Source: Actinopolyspora alba (lineage in GTDB: Bacteria; Actinomycetota; Actinomycetes; Mycobacteriales; Pseudonocardiaceae). Taken from it: a DNA stretch of 64,000 nt. Within the stretch, counting starts at the first letter, position 1, and each line of letters begins with the position of its first letter. This document shows, one piece after another, positions 36,547 to 46,745 of the stretch. Position numbers and translations under genes: made by a program. The notes beneath the pieces are model-generated. The model saw only the letters and a program-made list of their open reading frames with translations, ran no database searches and was not told the origin of the DNA. The stretch covers positions 1 through 64,000 of the forward strand of contig NZ_FOMZ01000015.1 in NCBI RefSeq assembly GCF_900112765.1, in the 5' to 3' direction.

Positions 36547-36606
36547 GGAGTACGAAACGTCGACGCGCCAACCCTCGTTCGGCCCTGTGCCGGCGGGGGT
36601 TTTTTC
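36530..36606 (+). promoter_or_regulatory. transcription attenuator of ilvBNC
   Basis: A perfect 12-bp hairpin (GGCGCGTCGACG, 36530-36541, with 36558-36569) overlaps the end of the leader peptide. A second GC-rich hairpin at about 36572-36599 is followed by a run of T residues, making an intrinsic terminator. A ribosome paused at the Ile-Leu-Val-Leu codons would cover the first left arm and alter pairing. The alternative antiterminator pairing could not be resolved by eye. Confidence 0.75.
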
Positions 36607-36643
36607 GTGCCCGGCCCCATTCATCGACCACGAGGCAGAATCG

Positions 36644-38473
36644 ATGACCAGCGCCAACACCAGGCAGAATCCGGCCCCGGAGGCATCACCGGGGCAGCGT
36701 CCGAAACCAGCTCCGCCCAACGGGGCGCCGGTAAGAGCCACCGGTGCGCAGTCCCTCGTCCGCTCGCTGGAAGCGGTGGGTTGCGAAGTGGTGTTCGGTA
36801 TCCCGGGCGGTACGATCCTGCCCACTTACGATCCGCTGCTGGACTCGACGAAGGTTCGTCACGTACTGGTTCGGCACGAGCAGGCGGCCGGACACGCCGC
36901 TACCGGATACGCCCAGGCCACCGGCAAGACCGGGGTCTGCATGGCGACCTCCGGGCCCGGGGCGACCAACCTGGTCACCGCGCTGGCCGACGCGCACATG
37001 GACTCGGTGCCGCTGGTGGCGATCACCGGGCAGCAGTCCACCGGACAGATCGGTACCGACGCGTTCCAGGAAGCCGACATCTGCGGCATCACGCTGCCGG
37101 TCACCAAGCACAACTTCCTGGTCACCGATCCCGACGAGATCCCGCGGACCATCGCGGAGGCGTTCTACATCGCCTCCAGCGGCCGTCCCGGCCCCGTCGT
37201 GGTCGACGTCCCCAAGGACGTGCAACAACTCGCCACCTCCTTCGCCTGGCCCCCCGAACAGCGGCTGCCCGGTTACCGCCCGGTCGGTAAACCGCACGGC
37301 AAGCAGGTCAGGGAAGCGGCCCGGCTGATGGCCTCGGCGCAGCGGCCGGTGCTGTACGTGGGGGGCGGTGTGGTCAAGGCCGACGCCGCCGAGGAGTTGA
37401 CCAAGCTCGCCGAGCGCACCGGCATTCCGGTGGTGACCACACTGATGGCGCGCGGGGTCTTCCCGGACACGCACCCGTTGCACCTCGGCATGCCCGGCAT
37501 GCACGGCACCGTCTCGGCGGTCGCCGCGATGCAGCGTTCCGACCTGCTGCTCGCGCTGGGAACCCGGTTCGACGACAGGGTGACCGGTCGGCTGTCGGAT
37601 TTCGCTCCGGAGGCCAAGGTCGTGCACGCCGACATCGATCCGGCGGAGATCTCCAAGAACCGGGTCGCCGACGTGCCCATCGTCGGGGACTGCAAGGAGG
37701 TCATCTCCGAACTCATCGACGCCGTGGACACCGCCGAAGCGGAGCACGGCGCCCCGGACCTCGCGCAGTGGTGGAGCCAGCTCGGCGACTGGCGGGACCG
37801 CTTCCCGCTGGGCTACGACTGGCCGGAGGACGGCACGCTGTCGCCGGAGTACGTGATCGAACGCATCGGTGCTCTGGCGGGTCCCGAGGCCGTCTACACC
37901 GCGGGGGTGGGACAGCACCAGATGTGGGCCGCCCAGTTCATCGGCTACCAGCGGCCCCGCAGCTGGCTCAACTCCGGCGGTCTGGGAACGATGGGCTACG
38001 CGGTGCCCGCTGCCATGGGCGCGAAGGCCGGTAGCCCCGGTCGGCAGGTGTGGGCCATCGACGGCGACGGCTGTTTCCAGATGACCAACCAGGAACTGGC
38101 CACCTGCGCCATCGAACAGTTGCCGATCAAGGTCGCCGTCATCAACAACGGCAATCTCGGTATGGTTCGGCAGTGGCAGAACCTGTTCTACGCCGAGCGC
38201 TACTCACACAGTGACCTCGGCACCCACAACCACCGGATTCCCGATTTCGCGATGCTGGCCGAGGCGCTCGGCGGTGTGGGAATGCGGTGTGAGGCCGCCT
38301 CCGACGTGGACAGCGTCATCGAGCGGGCCATGGCCGTCGACGACCGACCCGTGGTCATCGACTTCGTTGTGGGCAAGGACGCCCAGGTCTGGCCGATGGT
38401 CGCGTCCGGCACCGGCAACGACGAGATCATGGCCGCTCGCGGAATCCGCCCACTGTTCGACGACGAGGGGTGA
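36644..38473 (+). CDS. ilvB: acetolactate synthase large subunit
   Basis: Condenses pyruvate with pyruvate or 2-ketobutyrate in valine/leucine and isoleucine synthesis. The 609-residue ThDP enzyme has the catalytic Glu region ([20 protein letters not shown]), the FAD-binding middle domain and the ThDP-Mg motif [14 protein letters not shown] ... [12 protein letters not shown]. The start is ATG 36644 after the attenuator; a GAGG lies nine bases upstream. The first ~35 residues are Pro-rich and not conserved. It is followed closely by ilvN and ilvC. Confidence 0.97.
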   Translation: MTSANTRQNPAPEASPGQRPKPAPPNGAPVRATGAQSLVRSLEAVGCEVVFGIPGGTILPTYDPLLDSTKVRHVLVRHEQAAGHAATGYAQATGKTGVCMATSGPGATNLVTALADAHMDSVPLVAITGQQSTGQIGTDAFQEADICGITLPVTKHNFLVTDPDEIPRTIAEAFYIASSGRPGPVVVDVPKDVQQLATSFAWPPEQRLPGYRPVGKPHGKQVREAARLMASAQRPVLYVGGGVVKADAAEELTKLAERTGIPVVTTLMARGVFPDTHPLHLGMPGMHGTVSAVAAMQRSDLLLALGTRFDDRVTGRLSDFAPEAKVVHADIDPAEISKNRVADVPIVGDCKEVISELIDAVDTAEAEHGAPDLAQWWSQLGDWRDRFPLGYDWPEDGTLSPEYVIERIGALAGPEAVYTAGVGQHQMWAAQFIGYQRPRSWLNSGGLGTMGYAVPAAMGAKAGSPGRQVWAIDGDGCFQMTNQELATCAIEQLPIKVAVINNGNLGMVRQWQNLFYAERYSHSDLGTHNHRIPDFAMLAEALGGVGMRCEAASDVDSVIERAMAVDDRPVVIDFVVGKDAQVWPMVASGTGNDEIMAARGIRPLFDDEG

Positions 38474-38481
38474 ACACACCG

Positions 38482-38988
38482 ATGAGTCGACACACACTCA
38501 GCGTGCTGGTGGAAAACGTCCCCGGTGTGCTCTCCCGAGTCTCCGGACTGTTCTCCCGGCGCAGCTTCAACATCGAATCCCTGGCCGTCGGCCCCACCGA
38601 GCACCCGGAGATCTCCCGGATGACCATCGTGGTCTCGGTGGAGGAGCAACCGCTGGAACAGGTCACCAAGCAGCTCAACAAGCTGATCAACGTCATCAAG
38701 ATCGTCGAGTTGGAGCCCGAGTCCTCGGTGCAGCGCGAACTGCTGCTGGTCAAGGTGCGGGCCGATGCCTCGGTGCGCAGTCAGGTCCTGGAGACCGTGC
38801 AGTTGTTCCGGGCCAAGGTCGTCGACGCCTCCCCGGAGGCGCTGACCATCGAGGCCACCGGGGACACCGACAAACTCGACGCCCTGCTGCGCATGCTCGA
38901 GCCCTACGGCGTCCGCGAGATGGTCCAGTCCGGCATGGTCGCCATCGGTAGGGGAGCGCGCTCCATCACGGCAACCGCGGTGCGTTGA
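38482..38988 (+). CDS. ilvN: acetolactate synthase small subunit
   Basis: The 168-residue regulatory subunit of acetolactate synthase. The N-terminal ACT domain (HTLSVLVENVPGVLSRVSGLFSRRSFNIESLAVG) binds the feedback inhibitor valine; the C-terminal domain is standard. ATG 38482 has GAGGGGT about ten bases upstream; GTG 38470, overlapping the ilvB stop, is the other option. Confidence 0.96.
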   Translation: MSRHTLSVLVENVPGVLSRVSGLFSRRSFNIESLAVGPTEHPEISRMTIVVSVEEQPLEQVTKQLNKLINVIKIVELEPESSVQRELLLVKVRADASVRSQVLETVQLFRAKVVDASPEALTIEATGDTDKLDALLRMLEPYGVREMVQSGMVAIGRGARSITATAVR

Positions 38989-40029
<1,041 letters not shown>

Positions 40030-40058
40030 CCACCCACCCGATGCCGGCCCCTCGCGGC

Positions 40059-40096
40059 CAGAGCCTGCGGGAGGTCCAGAGCCTGCGGGAGGTTCC
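40059..40096 (+). repeat. short tandem repeat after ilvC
   Basis: The 17-18-base unit CAGAGCCTGCGGGAGGT is present twice in tandem, 30 bases beyond the ilvC stop. It is outside any gene and before the terminator. No role is evident. Confidence 0.6.
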
Positions 40097-40165
40097 GCCG
40101 AGCGAGTAGCTCGACAAACCCGACCGGAGACCCCGCCGAGGGGCCGTTCGGGCGATTCGCCGCCT

Positions 40166-40210
40166 CGTGGGGCGGCCCCGAAGTGACTCGGGGCCGCCCC
40201 ACGGTTTTTT
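40166..40210 (+). terminator. intrinsic terminator of ilvBNC
   Basis: A perfect 16-bp stem (CGTGGGGCGGCCCCGA with its complement at 40188-40203) closes a six-base loop and is followed by six T residues. Confidence 0.92.
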
Positions 40211-40264
40211 CGGAGGGATCCCGGGCGTCACGGGGGACTCGCGCGGCGCGCTAATATCCACACC

Positions 40265-40510
40265 GTGAGTGAGGAAACGCAACCGGTCGACGACAAAGCC
40301 CACATCAGGGACGAGCTCGACTTCACCAACGCCGAGTGGATCACCAGTACCGACGACGATGACGAACCGGGCGTGGAGATCGCCTTCGTGGACGGTTACA
40401 TCGGCATGCGCAACGGAGCCGATCCGGAGGGGCCCGTGCTGGTGTTCACCCCGGAGGAGTGGGACGCCTTCGTGGCGGGCGCCAAGGACGGCGAGTTCGA
40501 CGAACCGTGA
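40265..40510 (+). CDS. DUF397 family protein
   Basis: An 81-residue acidic protein with the DUF397 ending (VLVFTPEEWDAFVAGAKDGEFD). These proteins usually sit beside an XRE-type regulator in Streptomyces and relatives, but no such gene is adjacent here. GTG 40265 follows TAATAT (40252-40257) by seven bases, so the mRNA is leaderless. It lies alone between ilvC and serA. Confidence 0.85.
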   Translation: MSEETQPVDDKAHIRDELDFTNAEWITSTDDDDEPGVEIAFVDGYIGMRNGADPEGPVLVFTPEEWDAFVAGAKDGEFDEP

Positions 40511-40744
40511 GCCGCCGGCTCGCTCCGCCGCGAGGCGGGTGAACTCCCGAACCGTCCACGGAGCCCGTGTGCGGCTGTTTCGGTCTTGTTTCCGCTACAC
40601 GGTCGTGTTGGGATGCCGTAGCGTTACGGTGATACGTCCAACACTTGTGTGAACGGATTCTCATATCAGCGTTAAACTGCTGCACCAGCCCGGCACAATG
40701 GCGTGCCTTGCTTCGACCCTGATCTCTGTTACTGGAGCGCGCCC

Positions 40745-42340
40745 GTGACCAACGCAAGCCGTCCTGTCGTCCTGATCGCCGAGAAGCTGGCCCCTTCGGT
40801 GCTGGAAGCATTCGGAGACGAGGTCGAGATCCGTCACGTCGACGGCACCGACCGCCCGGCACTGCTCGAAGCCGTTGCCGACGCCGACGCGCTGCTGGTC
40901 CGTTCGGCGACGAAAGTCGATGCCGAGGTCTACTCGGCCAGCACGCGGCTGAAGGTCGTCGCCCGTGCGGGGGTGGGACTGGACAACGTCGAGGTTCCCG
41001 CCGCCACCGAACGCGGCATCATGGTCGTCAACGCCCCCACCTCCAACATCGTCTCGGCCGCCGAGCACGCGATCGCGCTGCTGCTGGCGGTCTCCCGCAA
41101 CGTGGCCGTGGCCGATGCCAGCCTGCGTGCCGGTGAGTGGAAGCGCAGTGCGCTCAGCGGCGTGGAGATCAACGACAAGACCGTCGGTGTCATCGGTCTC
41201 GGCAAGATCGGCCAGCTCGTCGCGCAGCGGCTGGAGGCCTTCGGCGCCAAGCTGATCGCCTACGATCCCTACGTCTCGGCCGCGCGTGCCGCCCAGCTCG
41301 GCATCGAGCTGGTCAGCCTCGAGGAGCTGCTGCAGCGCGCCGACGCCATGTCGATCCACCTGCCGAAGACCGCCGAGACGCTCGGCCTCATCGGTGCGGA
41401 GGAACTCAAGAAGACCAAGCAGGGCGCGATCATCGTCAACGCCTCGCGCGGTGGGCTCATCGACGAGGACGCGCTCGCCGAGTCCCTGCGCAGCGGACAC
41501 CTCGGTGGTGCGGGTATCGACGTCTACAGCACCGAGCCCACGACCTCCAGCCCGCTGTTCGAGCTGTCCAACGTGGTCGCGACCCCGCACCTGGGTGCTT
41601 CCACCGCCGAGGCCCAGGACCGTGCCGGTACTGACGTGGCCCATTCCACGCTGCAGGCGCTGCGTGGTGACTTCGTTCCCGACGCGGTCAACGTGCAGGG
41701 CGGTGCCGTCGGCGAGGAGGTCCGTCCCTACCTGCCGCTGACCCAGAAGCTGGGATCGTTGCTGGCCGCTGTGCTCGGCAGCACGCCGACCTCCGTCACG
41801 GTCGAGGCCAGGGGCGAGCTCGCCGACGAGGACGTCTCCGTGCTGCCGCTGGCCGCGCTGCGCGGTGTCTTCTCCGGTGCGGTGGAGAGTCAGGTCACCT
41901 TCGTCAACGCCCCGCAACTCGCCGAGGACCTCGGGGTGGACATCGACGTCAAGACCGCTCCGGAGAGCGCGAGCCACCGCAGCGTGGTCTCGGTGCGCGC
42001 CGTGCTGTCCGACGGCCGTACGGGCGTCGTCTCGGGTGCTCTGGACGGTCCGAACCAGGTGGAGAAGCTCGTCGAGGTCAACGGCAGGCACTTCGACCTG
42101 CGTGCCGAGGGCAGCGTCCTGCTGCTGGAGTACCCGGACCGCCCCGGTGTCATGGGCAAGGTCGGGACGCTGCTCGGCGAGGTCGGGACGAACATCGAGG
42201 CCGCGCAGATCAGCCAGACCTCGGACGGTTCGGACGCGATCATGCTGCTGCGCGTGGACCGTCCGGTCGACGCTGGTGTGCTCGAGCCGATCGGTGCCGC
42301 CGTCGGAGCCAAGACCGTGCGTACCGTCAGTTTCGAGTGA
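40745..42340 (+). CDS. serA: D-3-phosphoglycerate dehydrogenase
   Basis: First step of serine synthesis. The 531-residue, long-form enzyme has an NAD-binding domain (VGVIGLGKIGQLVAQRL), catalytic residues in the NASRGGLIDEDAL and HLGAST blocks, an intervening ASB domain and a C-terminal ACT domain (RPGVMGKVGTLLGEVGTNIEAAQISQ) for serine feedback. GTG 40745 has GGAG seven bases upstream. Position matches M. tuberculosis serA1. Confidence 0.96.
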   Translation: MTNASRPVVLIAEKLAPSVLEAFGDEVEIRHVDGTDRPALLEAVADADALLVRSATKVDAEVYSASTRLKVVARAGVGLDNVEVPAATERGIMVVNAPTSNIVSAAEHAIALLLAVSRNVAVADASLRAGEWKRSALSGVEINDKTVGVIGLGKIGQLVAQRLEAFGAKLIAYDPYVSAARAAQLGIELVSLEELLQRADAMSIHLPKTAETLGLIGAEELKKTKQGAIIVNASRGGLIDEDALAESLRSGHLGGAGIDVYSTEPTTSSPLFELSNVVATPHLGASTAEAQDRAGTDVAHSTLQALRGDFVPDAVNVQGGAVGEEVRPYLPLTQKLGSLLAAVLGSTPTSVTVEARGELADEDVSVLPLAALRGVFSGAVESQVTFVNAPQLAEDLGVDIDVKTAPESASHRSVVSVRAVLSDGRTGVVSGALDGPNQVEKLVEVNGRHFDLRAEGSVLLLEYPDRPGVMGKVGTLLGEVGTNIEAAQISQTSDGSDAIMLLRVDRPVDAGVLEPIGAAVGAKTVRTVSFE

Positions 42341-42432
42341 GCCGATTCAGCGGTCCCGCTCGGACCGCGTATCACCCGGGGCCCGTACCGGATCACCTCG
42401 TGTGACCGGTGGGTACTTCCGCCGGATCCTTC

Positions 42433-42461
42433 GGGGGTCGCCGCTGCACGCGGCGGCCCCC
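42433..42461 (+). terminator. terminator of serA
   Basis: A GGGGGTCGCCGC / GCGGCGGCCCCC stem with one bulge closes a five-base loop and is followed by a T-rich stretch. Confidence 0.75.
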
Positions 42462-42743
42462 GTTTCTCGTTCTCCGGGGTGCTGAAGCTGTCCGCGCGGA
42501 GCGCGGACAGCCGCCCGGAACGAGTTCTCGGCACGGTGTCCGAAGGGTGTACCCGCTGTTCAGCGGCACGTTTTCGACCTCCGAACACCCCCTGTGCGGG
42601 TGACATTCCCCCGATCGGGTGTCCCACTGTTCGGGAGGTGACGTCCAGTATTGGGGTCCGGCGTGCCTGAGCGACATCGAAGCACGGTAGCCTGCGGCAC
42701 AACGTTTCAGCCCCAAATTGGGGGTAGGACTCGGGAGGTGTGC
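42462..42743 (+). promoter_or_regulatory. leuB upstream region with palindromes
   Basis: No supported gene. CTGTCCGCGC/GCGCGGACAG forms a perfect hairpin at 42486-42508. Near leuB there is a TAGCCT -10 (42689-42694), and between it and the start codon lies the palindrome CCCCAAATTGGGG (42711-42723), followed by a GGGAGG ribosome-binding site. The palindrome in the presumed 5' leader is a candidate operator or RNA structure. Confidence 0.45.
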
Positions 42744-43787
42744 ATGCGGCTCGCTGTGATCCCAGGTGACGGGATCGGGCCGGAAGTGGTGGCCGAGGCG
42801 CTGAAGGTGCTCGGGGAAGTGGTCCCCGAAACCGAGATCACTCGCTACGATCTGGGCGCCGCTCGCTGGCACAACACCGGGGAGCTACTTCCGGAGTCCG
42901 TGTTGGGTGAGTTGCGCGAGCACGACGGGATTCTGCTCGGTGCGGTGGGTGATCCGTCGGTGCCGAGCGGGATTCTGGAACGCGGATTGCTGTTGCGGCT
43001 GCGTTTCGAACTCGACCACCACGTGAATCTGCGTCCGGCGCGGCTTTATCCGGGAGTGCAGAGTCCGATCGCCGATCCCGGTGAGGTCGACATGGTCGTC
43101 GTCCGGGAAGGCACCGAAGGCCCCTACGCGGGCAACGGGGGGCTGCTCCGCAAGGACACGCCACAGGAAGTGGCGACCGAGGTGAGTCTCAACACCGCCT
43201 TCGGCGTGGAGCGTGTGGTCCGCGACGCGTTCGCGAGGGCCGCCGCGCGTCCGCGCAAGCATCTGACCCTGGTGCACAAGACCAACGTGCTCAGCCACGC
43301 CGGATCACTGTGGTCCCGAGTGGTCGAGGAGCTGTCGTTGCAGTACTCGGACGTCACGGTGAACTACGAGCACGTCGACGCCACCACGATCCATCTGGTA
43401 CAGGATCCCGCCCGGTTCGACGTGATCGTCACCGACAACCTCTTCGGTGACATCATCACCGATCTGGCCGGTGCGGTGACCGGCGGTATCGGCAGGGCCG
43501 CCAGCGGGAACATCGACGCCACGCGGCGCAATCCGAGCATGTTCGAACCGGTGCACGGCAGTGCGCCCGACATCGCCGGTCAGGCCATCGCGGACCCCAC
43601 GGCGGCGGTGCTGTCCGTCGCGCTGCTGCTCGACCACGTCGGTTACGCCGAGGCGGCGAGGAGGGTGCAGGCCTCGGTCGCCTTCGATCTGGCCACGCGC
43701 GATCACTCCGCACCGGGGGCCACGCACGCCATCGGTGATCGGCTCGCCGCGCTGGTTTCGGCGCGGGAAGTCGTGCAGCAGGTGTGA
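42744..43787 (+). CDS. leuB: 3-isopropylmalate dehydrogenase
   Basis: A 347-residue NAD-dependent decarboxylating dehydrogenase. It acts in leucine synthesis and, with citramalate-derived substrate, in isoleucine synthesis. The start [15 protein letters not shown], the substrate loop [19 protein letters not shown] and the metal-binding [13 protein letters not shown] and [13 protein letters not shown] blocks are clear. ATG 42744 has GGGAGG five bases upstream. It precedes the cimA leader. Confidence 0.96.
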   Translation: MRLAVIPGDGIGPEVVAEALKVLGEVVPETEITRYDLGAARWHNTGELLPESVLGELREHDGILLGAVGDPSVPSGILERGLLLRLRFELDHHVNLRPARLYPGVQSPIADPGEVDMVVVREGTEGPYAGNGGLLRKDTPQEVATEVSLNTAFGVERVVRDAFARAAARPRKHLTLVHKTNVLSHAGSLWSRVVEELSLQYSDVTVNYEHVDATTIHLVQDPARFDVIVTDNLFGDIITDLAGAVTGGIGRAASGNIDATRRNPSMFEPVHGSAPDIAGQAIADPTAAVLSVALLLDHVGYAEAARRVQASVAFDLATRDHSAPGATHAIGDRLAALVSAREVVQQV

Positions 43788-43897
43788 TTCCCCGCCGCGT
43801 CCGGCCGGATCGGCCGCGTCGCTGACGGGGCGTGGCACGGACACCCCGGTTGTCCGTATCGTGGGAAGAAAGGCCCACTGCTTGGAGCGTGTCCGCG

Positions 43898-43960
43898 ATG
43901 TGCGAGCATTGCGGCATGCTCCAGTACACGACGGGCATTATTGGCAAGCGCGCCGGGTGA
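43898..43960 (+). CDS. cimA leader peptide with tandem Ile codons
   Basis: Encodes MCEHCGMLQYTTGIIGKRAG; a shorter version starts at ATG 43916. Two consecutive ATT Ile codons precede the stop by six codons. GGAG lies ten bases before ATG 43898. The peptide ends in the left arm of a perfect hairpin followed by a terminator, so it reads as an isoleucine-sensing attenuation leader. Confidence 0.75.
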   Translation: MCEHCGMLQYTTGIIGKRAG

Positions 43961-44015
43961 CTCGACTCCGCGGACCCGGCGCGCAGACCTCTCGCATTCG
44001 CGGGGGGTCTTTTTT
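43948..44015 (+). promoter_or_regulatory. transcription attenuator of cimA
   Basis: GCGCGCCGGGT (43948-43958) pairs perfectly with 43974-43984. Immediately after, AGACCTCTCGC (43985-43995) pairs with GCGGGGGGTCT (44000-44010) through a four-base loop and runs into six T residues, a clear intrinsic terminator. The leader-peptide stop lies at the first arm, so a ribosome stalled on the Ile codons would free the second arm. The antiterminator pairing itself is not resolved. Confidence 0.8.
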
Positions 44016-44087
44016 GTGTCCACGACAGCCACAACGGGCCGTTCCAGCCCCGACCGGCCCGATCATCACCGCCCTTCTGGAGGGACA

Positions 44088-45773
44088 GTGACCCGTACCA
44101 GCCCGGCAGGGACCCCACAGGCGGACACGTTTCACGTCTACGACACGACGCTTCGCGACGGCGCGCAGCGCGAAGGCATCTCCTACTCGGTGGCCGACAA
44201 GCTCGCGGTCGCCCGCATCCTGGACAGTCTCGGCGTGGGCTTCATCGAAGGCGGTTGGCCCGGTGCGTTGCCGAAGGACACCGAGTTCTTTCGCCGGGCC
44301 ACCGCCGGCGAGCTCGACCTTCGGCACGCCGTGCTCACCGCGTTCGGCTCCACACGCCGCCCCGGTGTTCCCGTACAGCAGGACGACCAGGTGGCCGCGC
44401 TGCTCGAATCGGGCGCTCCCGCGGTCACGTTGGTCGCCAAGTCCGACAGCAGGCACATCGAACGCGCGTTGCGTACCGACGTGGCCGAGAACGGTGCCAT
44501 GATCGCCGACACGGTCCGGTACCTGACCGAGCACGACAGACGCGTGTTCCTGGACGCCGAGCACTTCTTCGACGGGTACGCCCACGATCCGGACACCGCC
44601 CTGCGGATGCTCGACGCGGCCGTGCACGCGGGGGCCGATCTGGTGTGCCTGTGCGACACCAACGGTGGACAGCTGCCGACAGCGCTGGCCGAAACGGTGG
44701 AGGAGATCGGCCGTCGTACCGGTTTCCGGTTGGGCATCCACTGCCAGGACGACACCGGCTGCGCCGTCGCCAACACGCTCGCCGCGGTGCAGGCGGGGGT
44801 TACGCACGTGCAGTGCACCGCCAACGGTTACGGAGAGCGGGCCGGCAACGCCGACCTGTTCCCCGTCATCGGCAATCTGGAGACGAAACTGGGACTGCCC
44901 GTGCTGCCCGAGGGCAACCTGTCCGAGCTCAGCCGGGTCTCGCACGCGCTCGCCGAGATCGCCAACATCGCGCCGGACACCCACCAGGCGTACGTGGGAG
45001 GCTCCACCTTCGCCCACAAGGCCGGGCTGCACGCCAGCGCGATCAAAGTGGACCCCGAACTGTACAACCACATCGACCCCGAGCGCGTCGGCAACGGAAT
45101 GCGCGTGCTCGTCACCGAGATGTCCGGGCGCGCCAGCCTGGAGCTCAAGGCAGCCGAACTGGGACTGGACCTGAGCGCGGCTCCGGACGCCATCACCGGC
45201 GCGGTGCGGCGGGTCAAGGAACTGGAAGCACGAGGGTGGTCCTTCGAAGGGGCCGACGCCTCGCTGGAGCTGCTGCTGCGTCGTGAGATGGAGCTGGCCG
45301 ACGGCACCGCGGCGGAAGCGGACGTCGACGCCTCGGAAGACGTGTCGTTCGGCGCTCCCTTCGAACTGGAGTCCTACCGGGTCTCGCTCGACCACCGTCC
45401 CGACGGCCAGGTGGTCTCGGAGGCGACGGTCAAGTTGCACGTGCTGCGGGAACGCGTCATCGCCACCGCCGAGGGAAACGGTCCCGTCAACGCGCTGGAC
45501 GCCGCGCTGCGCAAGGCACTGGTGCCTCGACTGCCGTGGTTGGACGAGGTCGAGCTGGTGGACTACAAGGTGCGGATTCTCACCGACGCCTCCGGCACCG
45601 ATGCCGTCACCAGGGTGCTCGTCGAGTCGCGGGACGAACACCGCGAGTGGAGCACCGTGGGCGTGCACGGCAACATCGTGGAAGCGAGCTGGTACGCGCT
45701 GTGCGACGCGTTCGCCCACAAGGCGATCCACCGGCGTGAGGCGGCGGAGGTCGGTACCCCCAACACGAGGTGA
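44088..45773 (+). CDS. cimA: (R)-citramalate synthase
   Basis: Condenses pyruvate and acetyl-CoA to citramalate, opening the threonine-independent isoleucine route. The 561-residue protein has an HMG-CoA-lyase-like TIM barrel (VYDTTLRDGAQREGIS, FIEGGWPGALPKDTEFF, the metal-binding FAHKAGLHASAI block) and a C-terminal regulatory domain of LeuA type. The GGWPGALPKD segment points to citramalate synthase instead of 2-isopropylmalate synthase, and the Ile-rich leader agrees. GTG 44088 has GGAGGG upstream. leuB directly upstream and leuCD nearby supply the later steps. Confidence 0.9.
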   Translation: MTRTSPAGTPQADTFHVYDTTLRDGAQREGISYSVADKLAVARILDSLGVGFIEGGWPGALPKDTEFFRRATAGELDLRHAVLTAFGSTRRPGVPVQQDDQVAALLESGAPAVTLVAKSDSRHIERALRTDVAENGAMIADTVRYLTEHDRRVFLDAEHFFDGYAHDPDTALRMLDAAVHAGADLVCLCDTNGGQLPTALAETVEEIGRRTGFRLGIHCQDDTGCAVANTLAAVQAGVTHVQCTANGYGERAGNADLFPVIGNLETKLGLPVLPEGNLSELSRVSHALAEIANIAPDTHQAYVGGSTFAHKAGLHASAIKVDPELYNHIDPERVGNGMRVLVTEMSGRASLELKAAELGLDLSAAPDAITGAVRRVKELEARGWSFEGADASLELLLRREMELADGTAAEADVDASEDVSFGAPFELESYRVSLDHRPDGQVVSEATVKLHVLRERVIATAEGNGPVNALDAALRKALVPRLPWLDEVELVDYKVRILTDASGTDAVTRVLVESRDEHREWSTVGVHGNIVEASWYALCDAFAHKAIHRREAAEVGTPNTR

Positions 45774-45841
45774 CCAGGAACTGGGGCGTAGTCCCCCCGC
45801 ACGTAAGCTGTTCGGCGGACAGTTGATGACGGAGGTTTCGT

Positions 45842-46624
45842 TTGCGCCTGGCACGTGTTGCTCAGCCCGAAGGGGTCTCGTTCGTGGCATTGGAGCCGGA
45901 CCCCAAATCCCCCGGTGAGAAGGTGCTCGCCGTCGAGATCGACCAGCATCCGTTCGGGGAGCCGACGTTCACCGGTCGTAAGTGGCCGATGGCCGATGTG
46001 CGGCTGTTGGCGCCCATCCTGCCGACCAAGGTGATCTGCGTGGGTAAGAACTACGCCGAGCACGCGCGGGAGATGGGTGGAGAGGTGCCGGAGAATCCGG
46101 TGCTGTTCATGAAGCCTTCGACATCCGTGATCGGCCCGAGCGCCCCGATCAAGATGCCGCCGAACTCCGAACGGGTCGACTACGAGGGCGAGCTGGCCGC
46201 GGTGATCGGCCAGCCCTGCAAGGACGTGCCCGAGGCCAGGGGAACCGACGTGGTGCTCGGATACACGATCGCCAACGACGTCACGGCCAGGGACCAGCAA
46301 CGGGCCGACGGGCAGTGGACCAGGGCGAAGGGCTACGACACCTTCTGCCCGCTGGGGCCGTGGATCGACACCACCGTTGACCCCTCCGACCTGGGGTTGC
46401 GCACCGAGCTCGACCGCGAGTTGTGCCAGGAGTCCCGCACCTCGCTGTTGACGCACGATGTGGCCGGGCTGATCTCGTTCGTCTCCCGGGTCATGACCCT
46501 GTTGCCCGGTGACGTGATCCTGACCGGAACGCCGTCCGGGGTGGGGCCGATGCGGGCCGGCCAGAAGGTCTCGGTTTCCATCGACGGCCTCGGCACACTC
46601 ACCAACCCGGTGCAGCAGGCCTGA
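45842..46624 (+). CDS. fumarylacetoacetate hydrolase family protein
   Basis: A 260-residue enzyme of the FAH superfamily, which cleaves or isomerises beta-dicarbonyl compounds and includes acylpyruvases and oxaloacetate decarboxylases. The family core is VICVGKNYAEHAREM, the metal-binding YEGELAAVIG and the C-terminal GDVILTGTPSGVGPM. The TTG start at 45842 has GGAGGT upstream. It corresponds to M. tuberculosis Rv2993c, next to gltX. Substrate unknown. Confidence 0.9.
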   Translation: MRLARVAQPEGVSFVALEPDPKSPGEKVLAVEIDQHPFGEPTFTGRKWPMADVRLLAPILPTKVICVGKNYAEHAREMGGEVPENPVLFMKPSTSVIGPSAPIKMPPNSERVDYEGELAAVIGQPCKDVPEARGTDVVLGYTIANDVTARDQQRADGQWTRAKGYDTFCPLGPWIDTTVDPSDLGLRTELDRELCQESRTSLLTHDVAGLISFVSRVMTLLPGDVILTGTPSGVGPMRAGQKVSVSIDGLGTLTNPVQQA

Positions 46625-46690
46625 CCCCCGCTGTCGAGCCGCGGCACGATCCGCGCGTTTCGGGCCGGTCGACGGCGCCACCGGCAGTGC

Positions 46691-46734
46691 GCTCGTTTCA
46701 CCCGTGAGCCGACCGAACCGCGGGTGAAACGAGC
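46691..46734. terminator. bidirectional terminator between FAH and monooxygenase genes
   Basis: GCTCGTTTCACCC (46691-46703) and GGGTGAAACGAGC (46722-46734) form a perfect 13-bp stem between convergent genes. Confidence 0.7.
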
Positions 46735-46745
46735 TTCTCCGGGAA

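Noticed and set aside
44088-45773. 2-isopropylmalate synthase (leuA) for the cimA gene
   Set aside because: The GGWPGALPKD region and the Ile-only leader peptide favour citramalate synthase.
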